A DNA stretch of 64,000 nt from Chaenocephalus aceratus (GCA_023974075.1 CM043791.1:7263767-7327766); one strand, 5' to 3'; positions 42,730 to 55,354 are shown, counted from the stretch's first letter. Translations and numbers: made by a program. Notes: a model not told the origin generated them from the sequence alone.

Positions 42730-43734
42730 CTTCACTGAAACAAAAGAGGAACGTGCAGCCCCATTGTGCGGCTGAGTGTAAGCTCCTCAGCTTTACAGTT
42801 TTACCAACATTAGCCCGAGCCAAGTGGGCTGAATGCTGCATGTGTAATGAGAGCAGGCTCCCTGAAAAGCTCCTCAGCTCTGTGCATAGGATGAAAGCAG
42901 AGAAAGACATAAGGAGCCATTATTGTTTGTGAGGATGTTGCTGTTGTGTGTATTATTAACATGGTCTGATTGTGTTTGTCGCTGTGTGTGTAATCTGTTT
43001 TGGGCTGCTTCCTGTCCTTCTCTGTCCCAGGCAGTTTTAAGATATTCAGGCTCAATTCATTCCAAATTCTGGTCAATTTTGTGAAATCGAGGCTCTCTCA
43101 CTGGGAGGTTTTAAGTCACTTTACCATCGCAGCGGGGAATCAGCGCCTGAATCAACTGGAATTGTAAAAGCCTGTCTCTTTCCTCCTAGGGAATGCTCTC
43201 AAGGGACGGCCATGCCTAAAGTACAGATGAAGCCATCAAGCAAACAAACTCACTGTGCTGGTGTTCACAGGGAAAGGTTTAAACTGGATCCACATGCACA
43301 AATCACTTATATTAGGGAACAGAATGAAACATACTGTATGCTGGACGTCATAACTGGCACAAACAGACTGCACTTACTCTGTATTAGATACTTTCCCACA
43401 GTTCAGTTAAGTCCAAACAACAGCTGCTGCCCATGACCGTTTTACTTATTGCCGAGTACCAGCTGTGGTCCAACGGTCCCCTCCAAGAGACGACTGGCAC
43501 ACACACACAAATGCTCTATGCACATGCCCCGTGACCAATCGTCATAATGACTCCAGTAGCACATGAGGAGGGGAACGAGGCACACATGGAGAGCATCACT
43601 GTGGAGATTTCTCAAAACAACACATGAGAAGATGGTTTTATGGAAACCAACAGTTACTGATATGCCCAAAATGTATTACATTTGTACAATTTCTATTAAT
43701 GAACTAGAAGTGTATTCATAACTTATCCTTGTTA
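42730..43734. other. No gene seen
   Basis: Unique-looking sequence without convincing exons. Confidence 0.4.
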
Positions 43735-44105
43735 CGAACTCAGACACTTAGGAGGTAGGACCCAATTGCACGACCCGGGAGACAGAGGTACAGTATTTGT
43801 AAGATACATTATTTTCCAATACAGCAGTGAACAACAAAAAGGGTAACTATCAATCTCTAGCCGAGAGGACAAAAATAGCGAACAAAAAATGAAAGTGCTC
43901 ACGTAGTGAGGAATGAAACTTTTCACGAGCACAAGAAACATCGACCTGACCATAGCATAAGACAATACGAACTGACAAAGAACACTGGGAGACAGGGGAA
44001 TTTAAGCACAGGGTGACAAGACACAGGTGGGACCAATCAGGGGCGGGGCTGACACTGATGAGCACAGGAGACACAGGATGGATGACAAGTGCAAACAATC
44101 AAGAA
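43735..44105. repeat. Probable LTR-like or DNA repeat fragment
   Basis: GGACCCAATTGCACGACCCG, and ACAGGTGGGACCAATCAGGG followed by GGCGGGGCTGACACTGATG, resemble text seen in repetitive fish sequences. No ends or coding parts allow a class. Confidence 0.35.
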
Positions 44106-44111
44106 GCCTGG

Positions 44112-45740
44112 GGCCTGTACTACGAAGTTGGTTCAACCTAACCTGGATATGTTTGAGTTAGCCGGTTGGCCTAATCCAAAACATACGCGCTCTCGCTAAA
44201 CGGTACTACGAAGCGGGTTATCAAGTGGATCGCTCAAGCCAGCCGTGTCCTATCTAGTTAGGTGCGCGTTCACATGAAAGGGGTGGCATTTGGAGCATTC
44301 GACCAATCACAAACATGGAGAAGCGTACTGACAGCGCAGCGTCATACTTCCTGAATGAAAAGTCAACTATAATATTAGACATATGAAGAAGTTAAACTTT
44401 AAACATCCATGACATAAACACTTGATCCAGGATCAAAGCCACATAGCTGCACCTGCAAGGTGAATACAGCTGGTAACAGAACAAGTGTTTGAATGCGTAC
44501 ATTAACAGGTTTATGATATCACTGCCCCGTCTAAAACACGGGTGGATCTGACTTTAATTACATTTGTCTCGAGTGTTTCGTCAACTTAATGTGTTGCTTA
44601 AAATAATACTTCTGCATCCAGTCTGTGACACTGTGAGTGTTGCACGGCCAGATACGGCTCAGCTGACTCAGATCAGGAGATATATGATACATTATGAAGT
44701 GATATGCCGCGGACTGTACTTAATGTACTTTGATCCGGTTACTTATGCTGTGGCAGATATTTAAGTAAGCTTTCTTAACGCTAATGTTATAATAGTCAGA
44801 TTGCTCTGAAGATGGAGGTGATATTCTATTAATGTTCACGTTCACACAGTCGGTGATTTTTGCCGGCCGTCTTTCCTGCAACGGCAGCTTTTCTGTATTT
44901 CCTTTCTCCTGTAATATGACTTGATCGCTTTAAACTCCGCACACTGAGCTCTGATTGGTCAGCAAGTGGTGTTTTCACTGAGTTGAGCTCTGAGCCTGCA
45001 ACCTAACCAGGGGGGTATACTACGAAGCAGGATTTTCGCTTACCCGGCTAAATTCAGGGAAAACTCCGGCTTTCCGGTCCTCCGAAGCTGGTTCTCTATT
45101 TAGCAGGCTAGATCTCCATGGTAACTTATGCTTAGCGGCTAACCTGTTCGGGAAGCTAGTTCAACCTAACCTGGATATGTTTGAGTTAGCCGGTTGGCCT
45201 AATCCAAAACATACGCGCTCTCACTAAACGGTACTACGACGCGGGTTATCAAGTGGATCGCTCAAGCCAAGCCGTGTCCTATCTAGTTAGGTGCGCGTTC
45301 ACATGAAAGGGGTGGTATTTGGAGCATTCGACCAATCACAAACATGGAGAAGCGTACTGACAGCGCAGCGTCATACTTCCTGAATGAAAAGTCAACTATA
45401 ATATTAGACATATGAAGAAGTTAAACTTTAAACATCCATGACTTAAACACTTTATCCAGGATCAAAGCCACATAGCTGCACCTGCAAGGTGAATACAGCT
45501 GGTAACAGAACAAGTGTTTGAATGCGTACATTAACAGGTTTATGATATCACTGCCCCGTCTAAAACACGATCTGACTTTCATTACATTTGACTCGAGTGT
45601 TTCGTCAACTTAATGTGTTGCTTAAAATAATACTTCTGCATACAGTATGTGACACTGTGAGTGTTATTCTCGGTGGAAGAAATGCCTATTTTAAAGTTAG
45701 TTTGGCCATTAAAATGCGTTTTGATGTCATTTGATGCGAG
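44112..45740. mobile_element. TACTACGAAG-family element(s) with internal direct duplication
   Basis: The terminus GGCCTGTACTACGAAG is at 44112, and a second terminus-like GGGGTATACTACGAAGCAGG at 45013. Positions 44130-44642 and 45149-45665 are direct copies of about 510 bp at roughly 97% identity, differing by small changes such as loss of GGGTG near 45570. This looks like two copies of one family side by side, the second missing its 3' part. No transposase was found. Confidence 0.65.
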
Positions 45741-46048
45741 AAATATGAGTTGTTATTTCAGATTATGTGTGCAGTGGATGTACATGATCTTTAGTTTGCT
45801 AGTTATTACGAAGATTACTTCAGAAATTGCGTCCATAGAACGTTTTCATTGTTACCAAGGTGGTTGCCATGGACGCTGCTATCAATATTATTTCTGTTAT
45901 GTTGTGTAACAGTTTAATGGTGTTATCTTTATTGCTACCCCCTTCCCCGTCAATGTATAGTGTTGGTCCACAGCGCAAACATATTAGTTTAACAAAATCC
46001 GCATCTAAAATTGTGGCATACGTTATTTTCCCCTGTACAATTCTCCAT
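45741..46048. repeat. Left arm of a far-spaced inverted repeat
   Basis: This segment is an inverted copy of 52592-52887. Shared text includes TTATTTCAGATTATGTGTGC, CCCCTTCCCCGTCAATGTAT and AACGTTATTTTCCCCTGTAC-like sequence. The copy differs by point changes. Between the arms lie an L2 LINE and a long-armed element. Confidence 0.85.
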
Positions 46049-46141
46049 TTACTCAACAATAACACATAATTATCCTTGTGTTTATTTATTTGTTTGATTA
46101 ATAAATACACGTTGGAGTCTGTCAGGACCGAGGGTCGGAGC

Positions 46142-46385
46142 AGCTCAATCAATCAATCAATCAATGTTTATTTATATAGCCCAATATCACAAATGTTACA
46201 TTTGTCTCAGTGGTCTTCACAGTGTGTACAGAATATCAGTATGACAATACGACACCCTCTGTCCTTAGACCCTCACATCGTACAAGGAAAAACTTCCGAA
46301 GAAAACCCAGTTTAAAGGGAAAAATGGGAGAAACCTCAGGGAGAGCAACAGAGGAGGGATCCCTCTCCCAGGACGGACAGACGTG
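46142..46385 (-). mobile_element. LINE 3' tail with (TCAA)n end, copy 3
   Basis: Reverse complement of the tails at 11745 and 22794, beginning with (TCAA)n and reaching GGACGGACAGACGTGCAATAG. It lies downstream of the L2 ORF2 end on the same strand, but the intervening 46386-46495 does not match the L2 3' UTR seen at 13090-13320. Confidence 0.8.
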
Positions 46386-46467
46386 CAATAGCTCATTTGC
46401 TTTACAGAATATTACACCCGGAAGTAAGTATTCTCTCCCCTTCGCTTGACAAACCCCGTGATAGTCC

Positions 46468-48330
46468 TCAAGCTCTGTGATTGGAGAGTGTGCCGAGCGG
46501 TCTGCGCCGGAAGGTGTGTAAGCTTTCTGCTGTCCTGATGTCAATGGGGAGCTCATTCCACCATTTTGGAGCCAGGATAGCAAACCCACGTGTTTTTACT
46601 GATGGGAACTTGGGTCCCCCTCGCAGCGAGGGTGCAGCGAGCCGTTTGGCTGATGCAGAGGGTAGTGCACGCGCTGGGGTGTACGGTTTAACCATGTCCT
46701 GGATGTAGGAAGGGCCAGATCCATTCGCAGCATGGTACGCAAGTACCAGTGTCTTGAAGTGGATTCGAGCAGTTACCGGAAGCCAGTGGAGGGAGCGGAG
46801 GAGCGGCGTGGTGTGGGAAAATGTAGGAAGGTTGAAGACCAGACGAGCCGCTGCATTCTGGATGAGCTGCAGAGGTCGGATGGCACATGCAGGTAGACCA
46901 GCCAGGAGGGAGTTGCAGTAGTCTAGGCGTGAGATGACGAGAGCCTGGACCAGAACCTGTGTCGCTTTCTGGGTCAGCTGGGGATGTATCCTCCTGATGT
47001 TGTAAAGCGTGTATCTGCAGCAGCGGGTTGTAGCAGCGATGTTTGCAGTGAAGGACAGGTTGTTATCTAGGGTCACACCCAGATTCCTTGCAGTCTGAGT
47101 CGGGGAAACAACAGAGGTGCCGATGTTGATTGTTAGGTCAAGAGTGGGACAATCTTTTCCCGGAAGGAAAAGCAGTTCAGTCTTGTCAAGGTTGAGCTTG
47201 AGGTGATGAGCGGACATCCACTGAGAGATGTCAGCTAGACAAGCAGAAATGCGTGCGACGACCTGGGTCTCTGAGCGGGGGAAGGACAGAATTAATTGGG
47301 TGTCGTCAGCGTAGCAGTGGTATGAAAAACCATGCGGGCTAATGACAGAACCGAGCGAGTTTGTGTACAGGGAGAAGAGGAGGGGACCAAGAACAGAGCC
47401 CTGAGGGACCCCTGTAGTTAATTGACAAGGGTCGGACTCGGACCCTCTCCAAGTTACCCTGTAGGTACGGTCTTTGAGGTATGCGGTGAGGAGGGAAAGT
47501 GCAGAGCCTGAAACTCCAAGTTCTTGGAGAGTGTGAAGGAGGATCTGATGGTTCACCGTGTCGAATGCAGCAGACAGGTCCAAAAGGATGATGACAGAGG
47601 AGAGGGAGGCTGCTTTGGCAGTGTGCAGTTCCTCAGCAAGGAGGGCAGTTTCTGTGGAGTGACCTGCCTTGAAACCAGACTGGTGCAGATCCAGAAGGTT
47701 GTTCTGATGGAGATAACAGGAGAGTTGTCTAAAGACAGCGCGTTCAAGTGTTTTAGACAGGAACGGGAGGAGAGAGACAGGCCTGTAGTTTATAACATCA
47801 GACGGGTTGAGAGTGGGTTTCTTTAGGAGAGGGTTTACTCTTGCCTCCTTGAGACTGTTTGGAAAGTGACCAGAAGTTAGAGAAGTATTGATGAAATGGG
47901 AGAGAAACGGTAGAATATCAGGAGCGATAGTCTGAAGGAGGTTTGAAGGGATAGGGTCCAGAGGACAGGTGGTAGGGCGGGCAGAGGTAATGAGGGTAAG
48001 AACCTCACTTGGAGAGAGAGGGGAAAAGGAGGTCAGTGTGCAGGTGGAAGGAGGGTCTGGTGACCCAGCGGTGAGTAGAGGTGAGTCAGAAAAAGAAGAG
48101 CGAATGTCATCAACCTTTTTTTCAAAGTGGTTAACAAAGTCGCTTGACAGAAGGCAGGAGGGGGAAGGGGCTTTGGGGGGGTCCAAGAGGGTGGAGAAGA
48201 TGGAAAATATTTTTTTGGGATTGGAATAGGAAGATTGGATCTTATCTTGAAAGAAAGTGCTTTTTGCCTGAGAGATCGAAGCAGAGAAAGAGGAGAGGAG
48301 AGCCTGATAGGTTAGGAGGTCGTCCACCAT
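46468..48330 (-). pseudogene. L2 LINE reverse transcriptase, 620 codons open
   Basis: The frame has the LINE RT motifs in order: LKEARVNPLLKKPTLNPSDV, NYRPVSLLPFLSKTLERAVF, HQSGFKAGHSTETALL, IILLDLSAAFDTVNHQILL (catalytic Asp), TTGVPQGSVLGPLLFSLYTN and YHCYADDTQLILSF (YADD box). The thumb and C-terminal part follow, with LKLNLDKTELLFLPG, SRLDYCNSLLAGLP and LHWLPVTARIHFKTL. All catalytic acidic residues are intact. The frame is lost to the endonuclease by a shift near 48330, and the natural C-terminus is replaced. Confidence 0.92.
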
Positions 48331-49403
48331 ATCCGCTCTGCTGCCCTAAGGACGGTTCTATTAGCATGCAGTGCGTCATTTAGCCAGGGAGCAGGAGGGG
48401 ACTGACGAGCCTGCCGAGATGTGAGAGGACAGAGAGAGTCCAGAGAGGATGAGAGAGTAGAGAGGAGAGTTTCTGCAGCAGAGTTTGGAGGCAGGAGTTG
48501 GAACGAGTCAGAGGAAGGGAGGGCTGAGAGCACCGATGAGGCAAAGGTAGAGGGGGAGAGGGAACGAAGGTTACTGCGGACAGGTGTAGGATGAGAAGAG
48601 ATTAGTTTGTTATGTTTGGAAAGGGGTAGAGAGAATGAGATGAAGAAGTGATCGGATGTGTGGAGCGGGTTTACAGAGAGGTTAGAAGTAGTGCAGTTCC
48701 TTGAGAATATGTGATCAAGGACATTGCCAGCTTTATGAGTGGGTGGGGATGGAGACAGTGAGAAAGCAAAGGCGGTTAACAGAAATGTTAGTTCGTCTAT
48801 CTTCCCCGTCTGGAGGTTGAAGTCTCCGAGAAGTACAGCGGGAGGGCCAGTTTCAGGGATGTGTGAGAGGAGATGATCTAACTCCTCCAAGAAGTCCCCC
48901 AAGGCGCCTGGTGGACGGTAGAGAACAACAATGGTTCATTGTATAGGATGGGTCACTGTGACGGCATGGAATTCAAAGGTGGAAGGAGCGAAGTTAGGTA
49001 GCTTGAAGAGGGAAAAGCTCCATTTGGGAGAGAGCAGGAGACCAGTGCCACCTTCTCTGCCAGTGGGTCTGGGTGTATGGGAGAAGGAATATGCTGTGGA
49101 GGATGTGTTGGATGGAGTAATCCACGTCTCAGTGAGAGCAAGGAAATCCAGGGTCTGCAGGGAGGCGTAGCCAGAGATGAAGTCAGCCTTAGGAACAGCT
49201 GACTGGCAGTTCCACAGGCCGCCTGAAACTAGATGTTGGATGTCAGTGGAGCATGTGGGATAGACGAGAGCAGGCCGGTTATAGCGATTAGGAGATACAC
49301 GGGGCCAGTGATAATTGCGAGAAGACACATGAACAGGAATGGAGAAAATACACATGATTATAGCATGAGGGGCTAGAAAACTAAAGAAAAGAAAATAAGA
49401 CAC
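48331..49403 (-). pseudogene. L2 LINE endonuclease domain
   Basis: The domain starts around GLWNCQSAVPKADFISGYAS and reads LDFLALTETWITPSNTSSTA (catalytic Glu). After an in-frame TGA at 48936-48938 it continues TIVVLYRPPGALGDFLEELD, GPPAVLLGDFNLQTGKIDEL and HTSDHFFISFSLPL, giving the GDFN and SDH motifs. One stop separates it from being open throughout. Confidence 0.9.
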
Positions 49404-49440
49404 CAGTGGTAATTAGCTCAATCAGAGTAGGATTTGCCTC

Positions 49441-50426
49441 CTCTTTGCCACCCTCGTGACTCCCGCAGGACTCCAATGTCTTTGTCAGTCTTGCTCCCGC
49501 AGGACTCCAATGTCTTCGGCTGTCTGACGCTCCAGGAAAGAGCTACCTAAAATGGATGCCTGATTGCTGAGTTCTCACAGCTGTGGGGCCACGCCCCTCT
49601 AACTAGTTAACTCTCGACAGCTGATGGGCGACAGCAGAGTGGCCCTGCCTATATTGTAATGCAGGCTTGAGTGCCCACTGAGACCTGTGTAACAGGTTTA
49701 CTTGAGCAGATCTGAGATTTAAAATCTCTCAAAAGCGCCGTTTTAGCTACAATAACTACAGAACAATTATACAGAGTAGAATAAATGAAACAGAGAAGTC
49801 TAATTAAACAAGAATATAACTTACAGTGGTTGCTGCGTCAATAGGTATTGTCGTCACCCGGTCTAGATGCACACTCTACTGTGAGTTGTAGTTTTAAAAG
49901 ACGTTTTCGTATTTCCCATAATAAGAAGTGGCCAGTATTAAACTGTGTACATCCCTGGAGGTTTAGGGGATAGGAAACACTCAAATGTAAAACATATAAT
50001 TAATAAATGGGTGAAAATTGCTCGTGCCCATAATGGGCAGCATTACCCACATGCCAGCTAAGGTCAGAAGAGCTTTATTTAACAGCTGGTCTTATGTCTG
50101 TGACCCCTCCTGTTGTTAATTGATGAGCCTGAAACATGCACTTGTCAAGGTTCAGAGGCATATTTTGCAAATATGGCAGTAGCCATCGATCATCTTAAGA
50201 TAAGATATACTTTATTGATCCCAAGTTGAAAACATTTGCGTTACATCAGCATGTGTAACAGTTGTAAATATGCAGTGGTGTTTATCTGTAAATCATTTAG
50301 TATAATCACACAAATTCTGTGTTTTATATTTAATAATTCTGTGTTCTTTATTTATTGATTGTTCAATACCTGACAAGGCCGGAGATGAACAACTTGCATC
50401 GCAAGTTCCTCAACAGTGCATTACTA
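49441..50426. other. LINE 5' flank, then no gene seen
   Basis: The first part is probably L2 5' UTR. AAGATATACTTTATTGATCC at 50207 is a common fish retroelement tail motif. No exon is visible. Confidence 0.4.
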
Positions 50427-51849
50427 TGGGCTCAGAACAGTCTCATAATACACACATGCACACAGAAGGATTCAAACTTGTATTTCCGGATCCATACTTG
50501 TGTTTTTCAATACACACACAAATGTATTCCGTTTCATATACATGTAAATAAAATCCAAATACAGAAAAAAGTTTTACATGTGTATTTTTGATCCTCACTT
50601 ATTAGTTTCCCGTTTAAATCCCCTGAACCTGCAAACACAAACAGCGTTCTGTGCACGGATCGCTTTGCATTTGTGTGTGGGTTTTTTGAGACTCCCCTGA
50701 CGGTCAGCCGATTCGTACTTGTAATTTTTTCTATCTATAGCCAATCAGATGTCTCCTTCATTCTAAACCAATCACACGAGCGCGCCCCCACGAGGGTAAG
50801 ATTACTTCATATACGCATTTTGCGCTGTCCGGTCAGCTCGCTAAACAGAGGGCGGAGCATCAGGCTCATGCAGAGCAGCGTGTCTCCATCAGACTCAGCA
50901 GCTGATCTGATCTCTCTCACGCGTCCGGTTATACTTCACTCGCGTTTATGTCCATATCGATCAGATCCAGCTCTCCTGATCGGCCTTTATAGAGAGCACC
51001 GATCAAACTATTAAGAGTGAATATCGGCCGATAATGACCGGCGGGGCTCCCCCCCCCCCCCGTTGAGAGTTCACTGTCTAGCACTGGCTTCGTAGTGCAC
51101 TGATCGATTAGGCTAAGCTAACCTGTAGCTGCTCCCTCCACACTCACAACAACTTCATACAGACATAAATAAAGCAGCTGTATTCGCCACACAGGAAACA
51201 CACATTTAAAACGGTTTTGCCTGCCGTTTTTGTGTACACAAGCATTCATCAATGGTTTGGAAAGTGGCGCTGTACCTTAATAATATAAAGGCTTGTATTT
51301 TCGTGCATTTTCTGTTCGGAAAGTGGCGCTGTACTGAGAGTGGAGGTGTCCTGACATTAGCGCCTGCAGGCAGGCTCCATGGAGCTGTCAGCTCCGGACT
51401 GCGCAAAATGCGTACATGAAGCACTACATCATGAACGCAAGAAATCTACCCTCGTGGGGGCGCGCTCATGTGATTGGCTTAGAATTGAGGAGACATCTGA
51501 TTGGCTATAGATAGAAATAATTACAAGTACGAATCGGCTGACCGTCAGGGGAGTCTCAAAAAACCCACACACGAATGCACAGCGATCCGTGCACAGAAAG
51601 CGGTTTGTGTTTGCAGGTGCAGCGGTTTTAAACGGAAAACAAATATGTGAGGATCAAAAATACACATGTAAAACTTTTTTCTGTATTTGGATTTTATTTA
51701 CATGTATATGAAACGGAACACTTTGTGTGTGCATTGACAAACACAAGTGTGGATCTGGAAATACAAGTTTGAATCCTTTTGCGGATCATGAAATACAAGT
51801 GTGAATCCTTCTGTGCTCATGTGTGTATTATGAAACTGTTCTGAGCCCA
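50427..51849. mobile_element. Long-armed inverted-repeat element with TA flanks
   Basis: Left arm 50427-50829 and right arm 51401-51849 are inverted copies. Both start TGGGCTCAGAACAG and share CATGTAAATAAAATCCAAAT, CTCCCCTGACGGTCAGCCG and CACGAGGGTA. Each end is flanked by TA, consistent with a TA target. The right arm has an extra 30-bp repeat near 51760-51790. The spacer of about 570 bp is noncoding and holds a C-rich run at 51049-51061. No transposase is present. Confidence 0.85.
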
Positions 51850-51851
51850 TA

Positions 51852-52591
51852 CATTACAAGACATCTATCAATATGTGTGTATACCTCCACCATTAAACTT
51901 CGTATTCTGCACATTTCTTATACTATCTACATACATCTTATATATGAGTATAATACATATGTATAATATCAGTTAAAATAAGTGCTTCAACATAGTTAAC
52001 ATTGCTGGAGGTATACACAAAGTTTTTCATTCATTGCATAACTACACCGTTTGTGTATATGATATGTCAATAAACCTTAGAAAATCTTGAAAGGGATGTG
52101 CAAAATAGTGATTATATACAGTCTTTAAATAACTATTAGTAGAGAATAACGAGTAATGAATATACTTTATGAAATTCAATAACATGCTTTAACCACTAGG
52201 TGTCCCTTTATATCAGCTGTGCACCTTTATGGTGTAAATACAGCCTATCTACCAATTGGATCAAATATAAAAGTCAGCCGAATTAGTGTTGATACTGCAA
52301 GGAGACGTATTGTGTGAAAAGAAATGTAAGATGTTGTTTAATGGCTGATATATTTATGATCCATGTCACATTTTCAGTGTTGGCGGCAGTTCCTCATGTT
52401 TGTCTAGAAGTCTTCTCATCAGGGCTCAATAAATACAGAACTACGGCAGATATGTAATATTTAATGCAGCCGCACCGTGTATTACAATGCCGTTATGTGA
52501 TTACCTCCAAATAGAAAAGCAAACACACTCGGAATAAAGTGTTTTCGGTGTGTTTCCGGTATTTGTTTATGACGATGTGATGTGAGATGTG
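51852..52591. other. No gene seen
   Basis: AT-rich noncoding sequence between the long-armed element and the right arm of the far-spaced inverted repeat. Confidence 0.4.
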
Positions 52592-52887
52592 AGACTGGAA
52601 TTGCACAGGGGAAAATAACGTATCTATTTCACAATTGTAGATGCGGATTTTGTTAAACTAATACGTTTGCGCTATACATTGACGGGGAAGGGGGTAGCAA
52701 TAAAGATTACACCATTAAACTGTTACACAACATAACAGAAATAATATCGATAGCAGCGTCCCTAGCAACCACCTTGGTAACAATGAAAACGTTGTTTCGA
52801 CACATTTTCCTGAAGTAATCTTCGTAATAACTAGCAAACTATAGATCAAGTACATCCACTGCACACATAATCTGAAATAACAACTCA
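52592..52887. repeat. Right arm of the far-spaced inverted repeat
   Basis: Inverted copy of 45741-46048, about 6.5 kb away. Confidence 0.85.
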
Positions 52888-53044
52888 GGGAGAAATGTGC
52901 AGGTAGAAATGTGAAGATCACGTGACATAGCCATTGGAATGAATGGTGAAAAAAACGTAGGGATCTTACAATTTTTTGTAAAAATACTATGTCCTACATT
53001 GTGGACCAATGTAGTTATTACACATTTTTTTATGAGACTGAGTT

Positions 53045-53324
53045 GGATATACTGACTTTTTTAGAAAAATACATTTTAATTTTGAATTCACCTTAAAATA
53101 GATTAACAACTTATTTTAACCTGGAAAAGGTGTCACTGACATAAACAAAGTACAGTATTTATCTGCAGAGCCACCTCAGCATTGTTACCACTCGAAGACA
53201 CATTCATAAATATGTGACACTTAAGTTCTATCAATAATATGTTTCACTTTCATTTCATATGTCATTTTACGGTATGCTCTGTATGTTGAGTCAGTTTTCT
53301 TAGTTTTTGCCTTAAATATTTGTC
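53045..53324. repeat. Repeat copy matching 40538-40812
   Basis: Direct-orientation copy of the block at 40538-40812, with a few indels (for example an extra CAGTAT near 53152). Confidence 0.85.
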
Positions 53325-53333
53325 AATAGCCGC

Positions 53334-53969
53334 TTTCACACCGAGTACTTTGCTGCACTAAGTGCCCTGCACTTAGTGCCCGGCACTTAGTGCCCCCATG
53401 GAACTAAGTACAGATCGCGTTCACACCGGAATAAGTTCCCCGGCCGGAAGTCCCCGGAGTTGGGGAGTCCCAGCAGCTTCTACTGAAGCCTTCCGAGTAA
53501 ATCATCAGAACGCCGACACCTCCTCATCACTCCCATGTTTTTTTTTGTGTTGCCATAAGTTATTCTCTCTCCGTTGGTGCGCGGGGCTAATGCGAATGCT
53601 AATAATGCTAATGCCAGCAAATATAATGGCGGCTTCACAAAACTTTTCAGAGTTTTACGGGGTATTGTCCATAGATCGACATTATTTTTTTGTGCGTTTT
53701 GCATGTCGCTTCACCTCCACGCGTGCTTGAAAAAAACGGTAGCAAATATCACTGAAAACTCATTGCCCTCCACTGGCTACCTATAAGTAATTACATTTCC
53801 AGGCTGTTCTGATTGACTGACAACTAACACAGCTAATGGTGTTAGCCCTCTCTTGCTTAAACAGCCATTCGATACAAGCCAAGTTTTTGATGGGACATGC
53901 GGGACATCGTCTTAATTTGTGGGACAAAGCAGCACACCTGGTCCCCCCTTCAGTACTACTTGCTTGAGT

Positions 53970-53970
<1 letters not shown>
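53334..53970. repeat. Possible DNA-element end, otherwise no gene seen
   Basis: AGCCGCTTTCACACCGAGTA followed by three GCACTTAGTGCCC-like repeats (53364-53396) has the look of a non-autonomous DNA-element terminus. GCTAATGCGAATGCTAATAA is a short tandem motif. No partner end is seen. Confidence 0.35.

Positions 53971-54027
<57 letters not shown>
53971..54027. repeat. (CAA)n microsatellite
   Basis: About 57 bp of CAA trinucleotide repeat. Confidence 0.98.
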
Positions 54028-54028
<1 letters not shown>

Positions 54029-55173
54029 TAAGCAGATACAAAGAAATGCAAAATCAATGTTTACTTTGGAGTACACAACTCAAGCAAGAGTCAAGGATTT
54101 ATATAAACATTAAAAAATGAATGGAAACCGGCTACCGGAAATCAAGGGAAAAATAATATTGTGCTTTAAACTTGAGAATACCGCAGCTTGGGGCATTGTT
54201 AGCACTCCTTGGAAACGTTTTAAACTACTGTATGTCCTCTTGTAGCTTATTTTTATCGTCAATATTTTTCATATTTGAATCAAATCAGAGGTTATATATT
54301 GGATTCCTAATTGCCGTTCATTGTCATGGAGCCTTACAATAATGAGTATCTATGATACAAGTGAAACAACCACTTTTGTGTTTCTGTTCAAAAGTGGCAG
54401 AAAACCTGAAGGTTAGAAACAACAGCAGGGTGGGAAAATTCCTCTGCTGCATTATGCTGTTAGTCATTCAGTGGCCAGGTTGTTCATTCAGTCAGCAGTC
54501 AGGTAAACGTCAAGCCTCTGGAACTAACTCTGTTTCTCTTTCTCTCTCACACAACTTGCCAGTCACATTTTCTGTGGGTTTGGCAGCGGGTAAACTCCAT
54601 GTTTCCGCTGATTGCTGCTGGCCAGAGATTTAGTTTTGGCTGCCGATGCACGGGTTCCCTTCCATACGTAAAAAAAAATGTCTGTCCTTCCTCTCAGGCA
54701 CGGGCTACTGAATGGTAGAGAATTGATATGAGAGCAGAAGAGGATCAAACCGAAGCCTGCGGGGCAAGTTTGAATGTAGGACTGTTGTTGTGTCAAAGTC
54801 CAGCAGATCTGTAACCAGAATGCTTGACTGTCTGAGGGTTTTCAACCCAAAGGTCAGTCCAACTGAGAGGAAAGTCTCGACATGAGTCCAGGCGCCATCA
54901 CTGACTCATAAGACTAACAGACAGAAAAACATGGAACAGAAAGAAAAAGCTGAAGAATCTAAATGTAGTACTTTCCCCTTTCAGACACACACAGTCAAGT
55001 CAATAACAAGGGTGCTCTGGCCAAATTGCTAAAAGTATTAATGTTTGGTTATAGTGCTCATAGTTTTGTGCCATGAAATCAATACTCAATACACATTAAT
55101 GTGGCGATATCATATATGGGTCATGCTAACTTTGCACTTACTCCTCTGCTCAAGCAGTTTGAAAAATGTGAAC
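54028..55173. other. No gene seen
   Basis: Unique-looking sequence without recognisable exons or elements. Confidence 0.4.
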
Positions 55174-55190
55174 AATATATATATATATAT

Positions 55191-55346
55191 TAATGCTGTA
55201 AAAATTATCGCGTTAACGGCGGTAATTAATTTTTTTAATTAATTGCGTTAAAATATTAACATATATACATCAAGAAATGGCATATTTTGGACATAGTTCG
55301 AATGGTGATTAATCTGATTAAAAATTGTAATCGTTTGACAGCCCTA
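55191..55346. mobile_element. Short hAT-type element in an (AT)n tract
   Basis: The right end TCGTTTGACAGCCCTA is a well-known fish hAT terminus, and the left TAATGCTGTAAAAATTA is a diverged inverted copy. ATTATCGCGTTAACGGCGG and TTAATTAATTGCGTTAAAAT lie inside. ATATATAT occurs on both sides (55183-55190 and 55347-55354), compatible with an 8-bp duplication but not provable in an AT repeat. Confidence 0.65.
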
Positions 55347-55354
55347 ATATATAT

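Larger units (their letters stand above)
46468..49440 (-). mobile_element. L2-type LINE, nearly full ORF2, 3' end replaced
   Basis: On the minus strand ORF2 runs from the endonuclease start near 49403 to 46468. There is one in-frame stop at 48936-48938 and one frameshift near 48330. Relative to the truncated copy at 12637-13320, the last residues after HTFRRR are replaced by unrelated sequence (PLGTLSNHRA). Two direct 33-bp repeats (CTCCCGCAGGACTCCAATG at about 49460 and 49494) lie in the presumed 5' UTR. Confidence 0.9.
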
